Part shown: in pieces, positions 1 to 12,643 of the stretch
Position numbering within the stretch: position 1 is the first letter of the stretch
Layout: each line of letters starts with the position of its first letter
Assembly: GCA_934045075.1 (NCBI GenBank)
Contig: OW203727.1
Location: 13,307,501 to 13,371,500, forward strand
Source of the DNA: Yponomeuta sedellus
Lineage: Eukaryota; Arthropoda; Insecta; Lepidoptera; Yponomeutidae
Length of the DNA stretch: 64,000 nt
Direction of reading: 5' to 3'
Program-made: the position numbers and the translations under genes
Notes under the pieces: generated by a model
Seen by the model: only the letters and a program-made list of their open reading frames with translations
Told to the model about the DNA's origin: nothing
Databases searched by the model: none

Positions 1-45
1 AAATACATAATATATCAAAATAATATAGGGTTAATTTTAAAAATA

Positions 46-717
46 AAACCGACTTCTGTCTTCTGTCAAGGATGTTAACGTGCTTGACTTCTGTACACTA
101 AGGCAGTAAAAACGCAGACACAATTGAAGTTTTTATTCGGACGCTTGACTTTTCTAGTGTAGCAAGTGACAATGAAACTATACATTTCAACTGTAATTCC
201 GTACTTCTAGGTACGGGGTGTTCTTGAGCTTTTTCATCATCAGACTTCCAAATCTTCGGCTGTAGAAAGTGACAGTGAAATTAAATACTGAAGTGAAAAC
301 GGCATATTTCTTTTTCAGAATAGAAGCTTCTTCGAAGCAATGTTCGAAGCAATGTTCACCAGATATCAAAGAATGAATGAAAGTATTTGATTAACAAAGT
401 GATTGTAACATCAAAACTAAAATTAAGTTTTACCCTAAAATTTTAACTTCTTCATTTCTATCGGAGAAACCTCACCAAAATACCCTGAGACAAATTTTGC
501 GTTTTATTTTATGAAACATATTACTAACGGATGTGCCTCATTAGGTCTTATTTGCAGGCCTACCAGAGTCCAGATTAAAATGGGGCCAATGGGACGCTAT
601 ATCAATTAGAACAAAAAAATCGAGATCGGTTAAGATTTAACGAAGGTATGGAAGAACACATTAAAAAAGGAATTTACGCGTCGAATTGATCACCTCTTCC
701 TTTTTTGAAGTCGGTTA
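46..717. repeat. Interspersed repeat with AACCGACTTC / GAAGTCGGTT ends
   Basis: The left edge carries AAACCGACTTC (46-56) and the right edge carries its complement GAAGTCGGTT (707-716), preceded by a T-run and CACCTCTTCC. This pair of ends is familiar from abundant lepidopteran interspersed repeats. No coding frame of interest lies between. The two ends could belong to two separate degraded copies rather than one element. Confidence 0.45.
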
Positions 718-755
718 AAAAAGCCATTCACTCACATGAAAAGCATGGAACAAAA

Positions 756-1272
756 ACCGGCCAAGTGCGAGTCAGACTCGCGCACCGAGGGTTCCGTACA
801 AACCTGTATTATAGACCTGAGTATTTGGTATGAATTTCAATTTAATACCTCTACGCGTTTATGAGGAAATGGGTAGTAAGTTTAAAATTATTAAAAAAAT
901 ATATATTATGTGATGTAACTAAAAATTTATGGTTTTCGTAATTTTTCCTTTATCTATGCTATAAGACGTTGCTTCGTACCAAATTTCAAGATTCTGAGTT
1001 CACGGGAAGCACCCTGTAGGTTTTGATTCCCTTGCAAGTGTCGAAAATTTGCGGCATAAACGGCTGTATCTTTTGATTGCGTTGGCTTAGAAGTTTAATT
1101 TTTTCACAGCTTCAAGGGACAGTAGACCTGAGTAATTGATATAAATTTCAGCTTCATACCTCCACGCGTTCCTGAGAAAAAGGGTCTTGACAGACGGACG
1201 GACGGACAGACGGACAACAAAGTGATCCTATAAGGGTTCCGTTTTTTCCTTTTGAGGTACGGAACCCTAAAA
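756..1272 (+). repeat. Lepidopteran-type interspersed repeat (GGCCAAGTGCGAG ... TACGGAACCCT)
   Basis: It begins AAACCGGCCAAGTGCGAGTC, continues with GGGTTCCGTAC, and ends with a run of GACGGACGGACAGACGG, then AAGGGTTCCGTTTTTTCC and TACGGAACCCTAAAA. The GGGTTCCGTA near the start and TACGGAACCC at the end are inverted copies. I recognise this layout as a very common non-coding repeat of moth and butterfly genomes, and it is the strongest taxonomic hint in the left part of the window. Class (SINE-like or MITE-like) is not certain. Confidence 0.7.
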
Positions 1273-1823
1273 ATTGTCGAAAAACGCTACACCCTTTCTG
1301 GCAGTGGTATCAAAATAATGCCATCTCAACTTACACAGAGTTCCAAATCGTCGTATCGATTTGTAACTTTGCAAATGGGCAGTTAGAAATAGCTTAAAAC
1401 TTAATTTCTAGATTGGTTACACGTTAACGACAGATTGAAGACATAAACGGAGCGTTTTCTGCATATTGTAACCGGGCACAAGTAAGTTACTTTGTCAGTT
1501 ACATACAATGAAGCTAATAAAAGTGTGTTAAAAACTGTTATAAAAAATACAGCCAAGGAACCATTAGCTGAAGGATGCTTCATAAGACCGCATATGTCGG
1601 CGGCATGTGTCACTAATTGCCACGACTCGGCGACACGCAGCCGAAGCATTATCCTTGTACCAAATTGTTTTTCTCAACAGATTGTGTTTATTGCATACTA
1701 GTTCTAAAGCAAAACTTCGAGGTGCTGAAGTTAAGCTGCGGTTAAACTGCGAGCAATATTGCGAGATTAAATACATGGTTAGTGTAGGTACTTGCTTACT
1801 GCGTGTATTAGACACAACGGTGT
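1273..1823. other. No recognised feature
   Basis: Only short overlapping open frames on both strands with no recognisable domain; no repeat edge seen. Confidence 0.4.
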
Positions 1824-1825
1824 GT

Positions 1826-1950
1826 ACTACCCAGGATGTTCCCTGGGTAGTACGACGATGACTTTCGAGTACCTACATTGTCAAATTCAGACATTTCAAC
1901 GCCACAAAACGCGTAACTCGTGACATCGTAATACTTGCTGGTATTTTTGG
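1826..1950. repeat. Small MITE, GGGTAGTACGACG family, copy 1
   Basis: GGGTAGTACGACGATG at 1844 opens the copy and GCGCGTAAC-like and CATCGTAATAC sequences close it, matching better copies at 4857-4993 and 51580-51707. Just left of it, GTACTACCCAGG (1825-1836) and CCTGGGTAGTAC (1842-1853) form a 12-bp inverted repeat around a short loop, so the end of one copy seems to abut the start of another. The shared core CGCCACAAAACGCG is present. Confidence 0.5.
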
Positions 1951-1959
1951 TCGTGTCGT

Positions 1960-4100
1960 CAGAAAGCAACTAATGTATACATAGGTGAATACAGAAATTG
2001 GATTTTATAGTTCAATGAGCCTTCAAGTACGTGTTGGATAATGATTTCGTGCCCATATTAATAAAAATATATTTCTTAAAAAATAAGGGATGTTTTGTTC
2101 ACAAGTTACCGAGTGTACAAGTCCGAATTCAAGTCCGCAAATAGTGGACCTAAGCACATAGGGGTTGAAACAGCTGAAGCTATTGTTAGTTTTTTTCTCG
2201 CAGGAAAAGCCTCGTAGCCTCTCTCAAGCACGATCTCGTCGCTCTAGTGACCCAATTGTTCTTGCAACCTCAGCCGGATAAAAATATTCCCCTGATTATG
2301 TGTGTGTGGCCTTTCTACGAGAGATAAAGCTGTTGTTATGTTTTATTAGATCTTTTGTCGAACAGTCAAATCAAATTAATTTTATTCATTGTAGCTCAGA
2401 ATCGGTGACTTAAAAAGGCCCCTCACGAAGCGATTCCCATATAATAATTATTAAAATAAAAAGTTCATTGCTCTCGTGCGTAAGTACATGCTAAAAATAA
2501 ATGGAGTTAGTGGTAAGACAACGTGTTCGGTTATCAACGTGCTTCATAGCTATTGTTGTGATCCCATCATCCACAAAATTTCAAAGCTCTCTTATCGAAG
2601 TGAGACCTACTTCTTTCAGTGTTGTATCACAGCAACGGAGTTGCAGTTCCATTAACAACAAAGTGACAATTAATATTCGCAGGGGAATGTCGCTCCAGAG
2701 CTAGAATATTGTCGCTCAAAGTGAGGTGGATGCAGCTATGTAATTGTACAATGGGATATAGGTACCCCTTTTTGTTTTAAATTCGCATTTATGTTACATG
2801 AAATAAGCGCAACCGTGAGAGAGCAGCGACTGTAGTTGACTATACGGCGGAAAGCTGTACCAAGGACTACAAGAGATAATTTCTCAGGGCAAAATGGTCG
2901 TCGTAAATTCTTGAAGGTTTCTAGTATAGCTGTGGAGCGGTGATGCTGGTTTATACGCTACGTTCATCTCGGTATCTATATCAAGCGCATCCGAGTTGGA
3001 TATAGATACCTAAGTGTAGACTGGTTTGTTAAAAAATACTTGTCACACGATACACGTCCTCGTACTTAAGGACGCATACAGGCCCGTAGTAATGTAATAA
3101 TAATAATAAGTAATGTATTCATTTATTTGCTTCTTACCTAAATGGGTAAATAGGTACAGAGTAAACCATACGGAACCCCAAATCACCACAGGCGCATCGT
3201 GAGCGATATGAAACGAGCACCTGCTAGAAAAGAAAAACATGGCTATACATCGTATTTGAAAAGTAATTACATGTTACAAAACCAAAAAATTAATACAGGC
3301 GTAAAATCTACGAAATCTCGACGCACAAAGTGCCCATGCCAAGTTCTCGGCCAGCCGAAACGAATTTACATTACCTATGCTAGTCCTTTTCGAACCTCCT
3401 ATGTTACAGTCAGCAAAATTGCAATGGCCTTAAAGGTTACCGAAAATAAATAAATTTCTTGCATTCAGTTAGTGTCCAAGACAGGACCCAACCACAAATA
3501 AATTGTATGACAAAGGCAAAGTCAAAAGCAGGTACGATAATATTCATGATGATTTTTAAATGATAAACAATTGTTTTCTTTTATCTGAGTTTTGAAAATT
3601 TCTGGTACTGTATATTTTGAAGTCAGTTATTTATTTATAAAAAGCTTTAAAACAATAAGGAATAAACATATTAAATAGTTCACATTTCTAAACAGTATAT
3701 TTAAAAAATATATAATTAAATGTACTAAAATAAAAGTTTCTGCTGAAATCCAACATTCTTTTAAAATGCAAACCGTATTTTTTGTCATTTAGCAAACATG
3801 AAAAACAAGCATTATTTGGAATTCACCGCAGGAACAATCACTACATATTCACAGATGTTATGTTGGTCTTATAATTTGTCCCACCTGGTTTTTTTTAAAG
3901 GAAGACTTAAAATTTCGCAGAATTTCCGAACTGTGCAGACCTTTGGACACTTGTGTCACTTTAAGTCGCGTAGAAAAGTAAAATAAATCGTGTAAATAAA
4001 TATTGATTTAAATCATTGTTTTTTTTTACGAATCACTTAATTTCAATAGCGTTTTAAACTATATCAACCTTAGTTAAAAGTTGCAAAATATTTTTCTGTG
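1960..4100. other. No recognised feature
   Basis: AT-rich DNA with short open frames (for example 2501-2704 and 3199-3453) that show no domain, splice context or repeat edge that I recognise. A short TAATAATAA run lies near 3096. Confidence 0.4.
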
Positions 4101-4104
4101 GTTA

Positions 4105-4290
4105 ACGAAACAAGCTGTAGATCCCGCGCAGGCAGGGCCGGAGGTCGTAGGTTCGATTCTCACTTAGGGCCGCCGTGCATTTGTACAAATAGGTGTATTT
4201 CTATGTTTGTGATGGCCTTGCCTGTTTACCATTGCACAGAGTATCCTAGATTGGGACCAAGACACTTGATTGTGTAGTGTAACTAATTAA
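4105..4290 (+). repeat. tRNA-derived SINE, copy 1
   Basis: A pol III B-box-like GGTTCGATTCT (4150-4160) is followed by CACTTAGGGCC, TTTGTACAAAT, and TATGTTTGTGATGGCCTTGCC. The same order (B box, CACTNNGGGCC, TTTGTACAA, GTTTGTGATGTCCTTGCC) occurs in the copy at 40618-40800, so the two belong to one SINE family. The tRNA-like head is degraded at its 5' side; this is not a functional tRNA gene. Confidence 0.65.
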
Positions 4291-4856
4291 TTAACTTGTC
4301 AGTTCTTACATATTGAGAAGTTGGCCAGCTTTTTCACATGGTTGGTTGTTGTTTACATCCAGAGGTTGCACGGCGCTCGCGTCCGCCCGCCCAGCCACTC
4401 CGGGCGTGGGCGGGCAAGGTCGATGACCTCGCCCTATGCACTCACAATTTCACATAGCAACTTCATCTCAGCAGTTTTATTACAACTACTGTAATAACGA
4501 GTATTGTGTAGTTGGATGAAGCAGAAATTAGTTTTATTAACCAACCCGAGCGTGCTTGGGAAATTATGGACGTACACACGCGACAGCACACCTATCTTTA
4601 TGAACAATCGGAATTCAACTCTATGTCTGTAAGATATGAACGGTTCCAACTCTACTTCGCCTCGATTTTGAGCGCCGCTGTTTGTTATTTTAGGGAGCAG
4701 TAATGTCGTTATGGAAAACTAAGAATATATTGATGAAGGTTCTTAGAAGACCAAAAGATCATTAAAACAACGAACAAAATGCTCATTCTGTTTTTAATTT
4801 TCGTGAGAATTCTCGCGATACAGTCAACAACACTACAGTACTACAGTCAACATCAG

Positions 4857-4993
4857 CATAGGTAGTATGACGACGCTAGCATCACGTTTTAAATGTCAAA
4901 AATCTGCGACTTTCCAGTACATTAATTGCAAAATTCTGACGTTTTAGCGCCACAAAACGCGTGACACGTCCCATCGTACTACCTATGCTGATT
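4857..4993. repeat. Small MITE, GGGTAGTACGACG family, copy 2 (best preserved)
   Basis: The left end CATAGGTAGTATGACGACG and the right end CATCGTACTACCTATG are inverted copies of each other, about 137 bp apart. Inside are AACGTTTTAAATGTCAAAA-like and CGCCACAAAACGCGTGAC segments shared with copies near 1844 and 51580. No coding potential, so it is a non-autonomous element. The flanking CAG/CTG extends the palindrome, which hides the target duplication. Confidence 0.65.
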
Positions 4994-4999
4994 GCTGCC

Positions 5000-6260
5000 C
5001 TGCTATTCCCCAATTGTCTTCGGGTTTTTAAAACGCAGCCCGCAAAAATTTCAGAATTTTACAATTAAAGTCGGAACTTTTTAACATGCCTGACTATCGA
5101 TGGTCGTCGTATTGCTGGTCATCATTTAGATTTCGTCCGTACTAATATAATTCAATTACTAAAAATTCAATGCTAATATTATGTCTGTACTGAATCACTA
5201 TTCACTATGCATTTTAAAACTCGACCCCGAACACACACGTGGCACACGATCGTGTAATTATGTCACATAGGTAGCATCAGCGTAGTTCTACATTCTGGCA
5301 AGTTGGCTGTCCAGCATTACGATATTTTTGCACCAGTTTATATATTTCCGACATAGTTCATACCGATAGAATTTATTTGGTCCATTGCCATGCGAAAAAA
5401 GGAAAAAATAACTTAATCCTCAACGGACATATAAACTGTCAAAACAGTTAAACTATACATTAAATAACATTGAAAAAGACATCAGTTTGCCGCCTGTCTC
5501 TTAGTAAAGTAACTTGTATTAAACAAGGACAACTTCATTTGTCCGCATTTGAAAAAGACCACTATAAACTTTCTCACACATGCGGAGCCGCGGGTTCAAG
5601 CTTAAACTATCCGTAAAAATAACAATAAAACTACAAGCGGTAAAAGAAGAACGACGCTTCCACAAAAACTTGTAGTACATATATAAAATAAAACAGACTT
5701 CACACTATGCATTAAAACTTAACTTTTGAAGTGTCGGTGCCAAACTAATTCCAGAAACCTTCCCATGGGTTTCTCACAATATTTATATATTTTGTTATTT
5801 GTACAAACCGATAACATCTCCAAAGTACATCAGATCCTTTCATCCATCAAATTTATACAGGACCAACCAACCCAAACTCAACACAAACCAAATACCCCCG
5901 AGGTGAGTTACCTCAGCGTACATCCTTTATAGCAATAATAACAATTTAAATTGACAACGTAGCAAAAATTATCCCGACAAATTGAGAACCTCCTTTTTTT
6001 GAATAGTTTAATACAAATTATACCATTAACATGTCGTCGACCGCGATACTGTCTGACTCGATGTCTCGACTGTGCGGAGCATTCATTCGAGTTTAACGTA
6101 GAGTAAGATCACGCACACGATTGAACTGCCAAGTACCTACTACTCGTATGTTATGTTATTCGGACGACGCATCGGGAAACACATACTTGTTATCTCCTGT
6201 TACAGTGAGAATATAGATATGTATTTACTAAAGATATAATTCTATGGTTACAATACTTGC
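5000..6260. other. No recognised feature
   Basis: Unassigned AT-rich DNA. The 68-codon frame at 5726-5932 has no recognisable domain. Confidence 0.4.
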
Positions 6261-6281
6261 GGTAGAAGGTTCTATGATCCA

Positions 6282-6480
6282 CATCAAACAAAAAAAAAAC
6301 GTTTGAGTTTGTTTATGTAATATTCATTCACTAATATTCATTCTCAAATGAAAGTAAATAGAATACATGTTTCCTGTTTACTTTTATTTGAGAATGGTTC
6401 GAATATTACATATAAAATACTCAATAATTAAAATTAGATAATTAAATTGGAAAACTCAAACGATTTTTTTTTGTTTGATG
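6282..6480. repeat. 199-bp MITE with about 30-bp terminal inverted repeats
   Basis: The left end CATCAAACAAAAAAAAAACG followed by TTTGAGTTT, and the right end AAACTCAAACG followed by a T-run and GTTTGATG, are inverted copies. A second inverted pair inside (ATTCTCAAATGAAAGTAAA near 6341 and TTACTTTTATTTGAGAAT near 6378) makes most of the element self-complementary. It ends exactly where a degraded GGGTAGTACGACG-family fragment begins (6481). Confidence 0.75.
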
Positions 6481-6580
6481 GTCAGCATTTGACAATTAAT
6501 GTCCTGGAAAGTCGCGAATTCCCAGTACACTTTAGAACTTTAAAACTCGTAACTAGTGTCATCGGACTACCCATGCTAAG
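6481..6580. repeat. Degraded GGGTAGTACGACG-family MITE fragment
   Basis: It carries GTCCTGGAAAGTCGCG, CCCAGTACA and the end GTCATCGGACTACCCATGCT, which parallel the right half of the copy at 4857-4993. The left end is missing, perhaps lost where the 199-bp MITE sits. Confidence 0.4.
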
Positions 6581-6765
6581 ACGAGACGTGAAGGAGTTTA
6601 AATAAACAGAGTGTAAATAAATAAAAACAGATACTACACTTGGCGAGGAGTTGATAACATAGTTGTTAAACTTATTGAATTTTTTTGGTTTGTAGGCCAA
6701 AATCCCGGGAACTGTAGTGTTACTGCAGACATTTACGTACTAATAGATATCGGAATAGGCCAAGT

Positions 6766-6890
6766 TATTTTATTTAATTAATTAAACATATATTATTTAT
6801 TTTACTATTTTATTTTATTTATTATTTATTATAATTATTATATTATTTATTATTTTTATAATTATTTTATTTAATTAGTAAACATATGAA
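6766..6890. repeat. AT-only low-complexity tract
   Basis: Almost pure A/T built from TTATT and TTATTTAA units. No further structure seen. Confidence 0.8.
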
Positions 6891-7019
6891 TAAAACCGCA
6901 CCCAGGTAATTTACACTACCTATAAATTAACTCGATGAAAAAATATGTATAGGTATTTGGGTAATCCAATTTTTTTAAACTGTTGGTTCCCTACCTTGGG
7001 GGTCATTTTTTAACACATT

Positions 7020-7640
7020 AGGGCGCTTATACACGGGCGCCACGTGTGCAAACTGCAGCCGTCGATCGTAGACAGCGGCCATTGTGGCGCGGACGGCAGT
7101 CGCCGCAGCGATCCGCGTCAGCGTCTGCCGTCGACGAGTGTCAATGGCTGTAGTTGGCACACGTGCCACCCGTGTTAAAGCAACCATAAAGCATTAACAG
7201 ATATCAGTCTTTTCATCCATTTGAATCACTTTAGCTTGTAAGCCAAATCTCGATATCAACGACCAACCCTTGTATGCCCCCACCGCTGGGGCATGGCTCT
7301 CTTCCTGCATCGCAGGAAGGTTAGGCCATACGGCAGTCGCCGCAGCGATCCGCGTCAGCGTCTGCCGTCGACGAGTGTCAATGGCTGTAGTTGGCACACG
7401 TGCCACCCGACTCACTTTAGCTTGTAAGGCAAATCTCGATATCAACGACCAACCCTTGTATGCCCCCACCGCTGAGGCATGGCTCTCTTCCTGCATCGCA
7501 GGAAGGTTAGGCCATACTACACCACGGGGGCCAAGTCCAGGGCGGTGGAGGATTGTCAGACAGTGGCGGGTCTGCCCGGCGACGACTGCCATTACATGAC
7601 AGCCGGCACCAACGTGCTTTGCAAAGTACGGCAGCGCTCG
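7020..7640. repeat. Mosaic of partly duplicated repeat segments
   Basis: Two GC-rich modules alternate. Module A, starting CGGCAGTCGCCGCAGCGATC, occurs at 7094 and again at 7331 and runs to GGCACACGTGCCACCCG. Module B, starting TTTAGCTTGTAA, occurs at 7230 and 7416 and runs through CAACGACCAACCCTTGTATG to AGGAAGGTTAGGCCATAC. The last B copy continues into CACCACGGGGGCCAAGTCC and ATTACATGACAGCCGGCACC, which recur at 46480-46620. Open frames over it (7194-7673 minus, 7270-7599 plus) are by-products of the GC-rich repeats. Confidence 0.65.
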
Positions 7641-7799
7641 GAAAATGCCTCTAGTTACGGGACCGTCACTCATCCTGCATCTGACCGCGCCTGTTGTTGC
7701 TTAGCTCAAGTGATTGATTCCAATCACTCGGTTCGTCAGGCCACGAGCGCTTCCGCCAGATCATTAGATATTTTTGTAAGTAATTTGCTGTAAGTGTCC

Positions 7800-9270
7800 A
7801 CGAAGTAGTTTAACCTAACATCTATTGGTTGTATGTTTAAAATAAATAAAGAAACATCGATTAGATACGTTCATATGTAAGGTGATGCATGCTTGTCTTT
7901 GCAAATGCAAATCAAAGCTTGCAGTTCACCCTATAAAGCTTTTTCATTTGACATTCATAAGATATTTGATGAAAAGCGCTTTTCGTTTTACAAATTAAGA
8001 ATTGTCCATTTGAGTCATCTGCTTTATTGCAGAGTCGGTATTAGTTAAATGAAATGCAGTCACTTCTTCAGTATTATGCATAATATGACTGCACCAAGAC
8101 CCCGAGGTACACGACTTCGTTTTTTAGAACAATCTCCAATTTAAGCCTGAACCAATACAACGTACGGCAAATCCTTTACAACATTCTCACCAATTATTTG
8201 AGTGGACTATTCGTAGCTCTCCACTTTGTGCACATTCAAGTCTGACTGAGTGAAGTCATCTTTCATTCCGCATTAATCTGGCAAACGGATTTAAGTGTCA
8301 GACGGAATAGTCGAGCGCTGGGAGATGTGAATCCGCGTAACGTATGAACATTGTGAAATTGATTAGGGGATCAGTCTTCGTAGTAGTGTAGTGATTAAAC
8401 CCCACAGACTAGAGCAATCTGGCTGGGATCGCATACGCCATGCGTCATAGGGCTATTGTAGGGATAATTACTATAATATATACCATTCGAAGACGAGACC
8501 CTTCATGGATTTTGTAACCTATTCGTATTGGCTGATTTAAGGTTTCAGGATACCAATTTATTAACAGAAATTTAACTTTTTCATGTCATTTACACCGCCT
8601 TTTCAAATTGCCGTTGAAATTTTTTTTTTTTTAAATAACTTTTCAGTCTGTTATTCCGTATTTGAATGTTTGATATTGTCAAAACACAAAATGTAAAAAC
8701 TGGACAACTTGTCACTCAAAAAACTACAAAAGAATCGTAAGTGTGTGACGGTGCAAACCTCTTTACACCATTTTTATTTCTTTTTCCATCTATCATTTTC
8801 AAATATTTAAATTATGTATGTCACTCATTCTTCGATTTCCCTCATTTTTCATACACTACTACTTTACCCTTTGACCAGATCTGACTTTTTACCTGCTTTT
8901 CCGTTTTTTATCAGTTTTCTGTTTTAAAGTTACTAAATCTACAAATAAAATCACACCTGAAGTCGTTCCAGAGTTTATTTATTATTATAAAATTATATAC
9001 AACGTTCCAAGTGTGACAAGTTTTAGGGTTTTGGTAAGATTTAACGACTTTTTGTTACTTAATATTATTATGAACATGGCAGCTTAAAAACCAACGATGA
9101 TCATATTATATAATATTGTATTTCCTTACTGTAAATGCTATTACTGCAAATTAAGTAATTTAAAATATTTCACAGCTCTCCCACAATTAGAAGTAACCTA
9201 GACTTTCGATGACCTACCAGTTACTTTTTGAATTTTTCGACCCCTACATCTTGTAAACTATACGTACATA
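7800..9270. other. No recognised feature
   Basis: AT-rich DNA without a long open frame or a repeat edge that I can define. Confidence 0.4.
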
Positions 9271-9275
9271 ATATA

Positions 9276-9864
9276 CAGCGTGTCTCATTCAAATCGGTCA
9301 GTATGGGAAAGTCTGAAACTATAAGACATACGAAGATCTGTTCTGAGGAACCATGTCATCGATTTTAATAAAAAGAAAAACTGCATTCATGCATTTTAAA
9401 AAACATCTGTACTCCGTTCGGGAATCGAACCCGGTTGTTTTGAAAAAAAACCTACACTATGTCTATTTAGATATCGATTCTGTAGGTCTTAAGCAGTAAA
9501 TGTCTGTATGAAACATGATGTCTAAAATGAATAAAATGCATTGTTTTCATACAAAATGCAATCGTAAGATCGTTACCTAAACGTGTTGAATATTGTATTG
9601 AAAAAGTCGGCGGTAACTTCGAGCACCTACTAAAATAAATTAAAGTATGTGAAAACAATCGATATCTAAATAGAAATAGTGTAGGTTTTTTTTTTTTCAA
9701 AACAACCGGGTTCGATTTCCGAAAAGAGTACAGATGTTTTTTTAAATGTATGAATGCAGTTTTTCTTTTTATTAAAATCGATGACATGGTTCCTCAAAAC
9801 AGATCTTCGTATGTCTTATAGTTTTAGACTTTCCCATACTGACCGATTTGAATGAGACACCCTG
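9276..9864. repeat. 589-bp foldback element with about 205-bp inverted arms
   Basis: The left arm (9276 to about 9480) starts CAGCGTGTCTCATTCAAATC; the right arm (about 9658 to 9864) is its near-complete reverse complement, ending GATTTGAATGAGACACCCTG. Both sides are flanked by TATA. Each arm carries a tRNA T-arm-like GGGTTCGATT. The 177-bp spacer between the arms has no coding content. The minus-strand frame 9467-9787 is an artefact of the arm sequence. Such long-armed elements are usually non-autonomous DNA transposons. Confidence 0.8.
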
Positions 9865-9869
9865 TATAA

Positions 9870-12600
9870 GCTGGATGCATAGACTTTGGAATAATTATCC
9901 TTATCGGTAACATTAATCCCTTAGCAAAATTTCAGTCCTGTAACATAAATGACTTTAGATGTAGGAATACTTAGATGTAGGTAGGAGTCGACAAAGTCTC
10001 GTATCGGATTTGTGTAAATATATTCACAGGACGGAACGGCCGAGAACTTGGCCCGATTTGTGCGTCTGGTCGACTTGTGCGGGGAGGCAACTTTTCCACA
10101 TAATGCCAAATTTTGGCACATTACGTTGATCAGCCTGAAGACGAATCTCATCCAGACTCTTGCCATTATTTTGTGATTGCGTTGATCAGCGAATAACATT
10201 CAACGTGGCGAAATTACGAGTGGATTTAAGAATATTGACTGAGGGCTGAGTCAGTTGCGTCATGCTCAGCGGAGCATGACCGTCCTCCAAGGTGCAACCT
10301 TGGTTTGAATTGAAACTTCTCTAGTCCTCCTAACAATCAATCACTTATTTTCTTACTTGTCTTACTACGTGGAGGAGATAACAAAGATCGTATTGGTATT
10401 TATAACGCCTCGGCCACATAAATGGGAAATTGGGAAGATATGATTTACACTGGCATGTGAGCAAACTAGGTATTTTGTTCTTCTATTTATGCTTGTATTG
10501 CTCCACAAATTGAAAACGGCCGCCAGCTGTTTAGAAATTATTTCACCTTATCCTTATCACACATAATGAATCTTCGCCGTATTGGACTATTAATAATAGC
10601 TCCACCGTAAATCATATCATAGTTGCCCGATTCCGTTTGCTTTATCGAACGCCTTGCTTCTTCTGGTCAAAATGGACCGAAAACTCAGTAAGTAAAACCC
10701 TTTGTTTTCCCTTTGGGGATGTATGGATGTAAGGTGTTATATACCCAACCTACCTAGGTTGGATTCTCCTTTAGTACACAACACTTCCCTGTAATATCTA
10801 GCGTAACGTATCCCATTTAAAATAAGTAACCGTTCGTGCAAGTAGATTGCGTGATTGTATTTCAAACATCACTTTGCGAATCTGATTACTGATTAATAAT
10901 TAGTTTTTTTTAAAACATTGTTTGCTCCGCTCTAAAACAAAGAATATCCTTCCTTTATGTAAAACAATAAACCTGAATTTTGCCCGGTTTTGGAATGCCC
11001 AACTTTTTACTGTTCTCTAAAGTAAAGTTAGAATGTAACTTTTAATTAACAAGGCAAGACAAGGTATTTCAGTGGGCGAAAATACTTTATCATAATTTTC
11101 ATGACAACATTTTTGTGATTTAAATGTAAAGCGGTGGTGGTAATCCAACCAGGGGTGAGTGGCAGTTTGACTTACAATAAATAGGTTCAATAAAACGGTT
11201 TGGTGCCATATACTTTTAAATTTTTCTAGTAAATGCAAACAATCGCGAAGAAAACCAAAGGATTGTGGGGTCGATAATTTATACCTAATACGTATCTTTT
11301 TTCTGAAATAAGGCCCGTCTCTGGGCCTTCGCTTCATATTGTGTTGATAATGAATCGTATGGATAATGTCTTGTTTATGTATCGTGTGAAATAAGTCACT
11401 CAGTTACAAGACATTATGACACGTCAAGCGGCTATGTGCATGATTTATGTAACAAAGCTGTTACCGTGTTACACTAAACAATGGCAGAAGATTTTAACGT
11501 GTTTTTCTTAAACGTAATAATGATACGCGGTTGTGAACTTCACTATTATGACGACATAGTATTCAAAGTGTGAAGGTGCAAATTGACGTTTACAGAGTTA
11601 ATCACAGATGGTTGAGCTATATAAATGTTAAAAATTTCCCTGAACAAATAATGGCAAAGATGAGATGTGTAAGAACTAAAGATCAAAGCGGCGAGTTTCT
11701 GCTAGGTTCAGTAAAACGTTTCGGACAAAGAGGCTTTTGGAGTGGTTCTAATCCCTTATTCGGTAGAGCGTAAAGAAGTTACGGCTACTTTACTAGGCTC
11801 CTTCGGCCGTAAACATTTTACGAGTCTGCTTTGTACTGACTTTTAGTTTGTGGACTTTGATATGCATGTGATGAGCTATTAAATCGCGCCGTGCTCTTTA
11901 TTTTGGCATTGACCTGTAGCGTCCGAGCTCCGAAAACATAAGGCCGGAGAACGGCAGACGATGCGGAAAGCTTGCGTTTATAAACTGTATGTACGACACG
12001 TCATGTCGCTCGTGACCTCGCTGGTTCAACGAACGCGCCGTCACCGCATGCCAACCAGCCACTTACATCTGCAGGAGACATTGGCCTTTATTACCGCTCA
12101 TTAAGATTCGGCGTTAGCTCACTGCTGCTGGCCATGCGTCACGTATGTCCAACCAGCCACGCGAGTCGTGCAACGTAACTCGCCTAATGCACCCTTTGAT
12201 AATTATCTGTCATAATTGTCCAACAACCTATTATTCTAGTGCTTTGGGGGCAAGGTGACTTTTATATTAAAACGATTAGTTATTCTCAAGACAATAAGAG
12301 TTCTCTGTGGAATTCTTATACGGCGAACTTTCTTCACTTTTAGGATTTAATTAAATAAGACAAGGCGAAAATAATTATTATGGAAGATGTTTTGTAGTTC
12401 TCTGTATGTCTAACTTTATTGTCTTTCCTCATCGTTTTGTCACTGGCACAACTTTATAATTTCAGTGTTGTATGAACGAAAAATACTGCACATCTCATCT
12501 TTTGTAGTTTCGGAATCACGTTAACCATCAACCATAATATGTGGTTGTTGGGACTTATTTTTTGTCCTTTACATTTGTGCAGCTATTCGCCAATGGACTA
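9870..12600. other. No recognised gene; two short hairpins near 10258-10301
   Basis: Short frames (9921-10199 minus, 11017-11337 minus, 11570-11773 plus) have no recognisable domain. At 10258-10280 GTCATGCT/AGCATGAC and at about 10287-10303 CCAAGGT/ACCTTGG form two adjacent small stem-loops. Confidence 0.4.
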
Positions 12601-12606
12601 GAAGCC

Positions 12607-12643
12607 ACTAGTTGCAGGACTATTAGATAGTCCTGCAACTAGT
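12607..12643. repeat. Perfect 17-bp hairpin
   Basis: ACTAGTTGCAGGACTAT (12607-12623) is followed after a 3-base loop by its exact complement (12627-12643). No terminator-like U-run follows. Confidence 0.85.

Noticed and set aside
7194..7673. 159-codon minus-strand frame and 109-codon plus-strand frame
   Set aside because: Both translate the duplicated GC-rich modules and show internal repetition that follows the DNA repeat; no domain.
9467..9787. 106-codon minus-strand frame
   Set aside because: It lies across the arm and spacer of the foldback element and has no domain.
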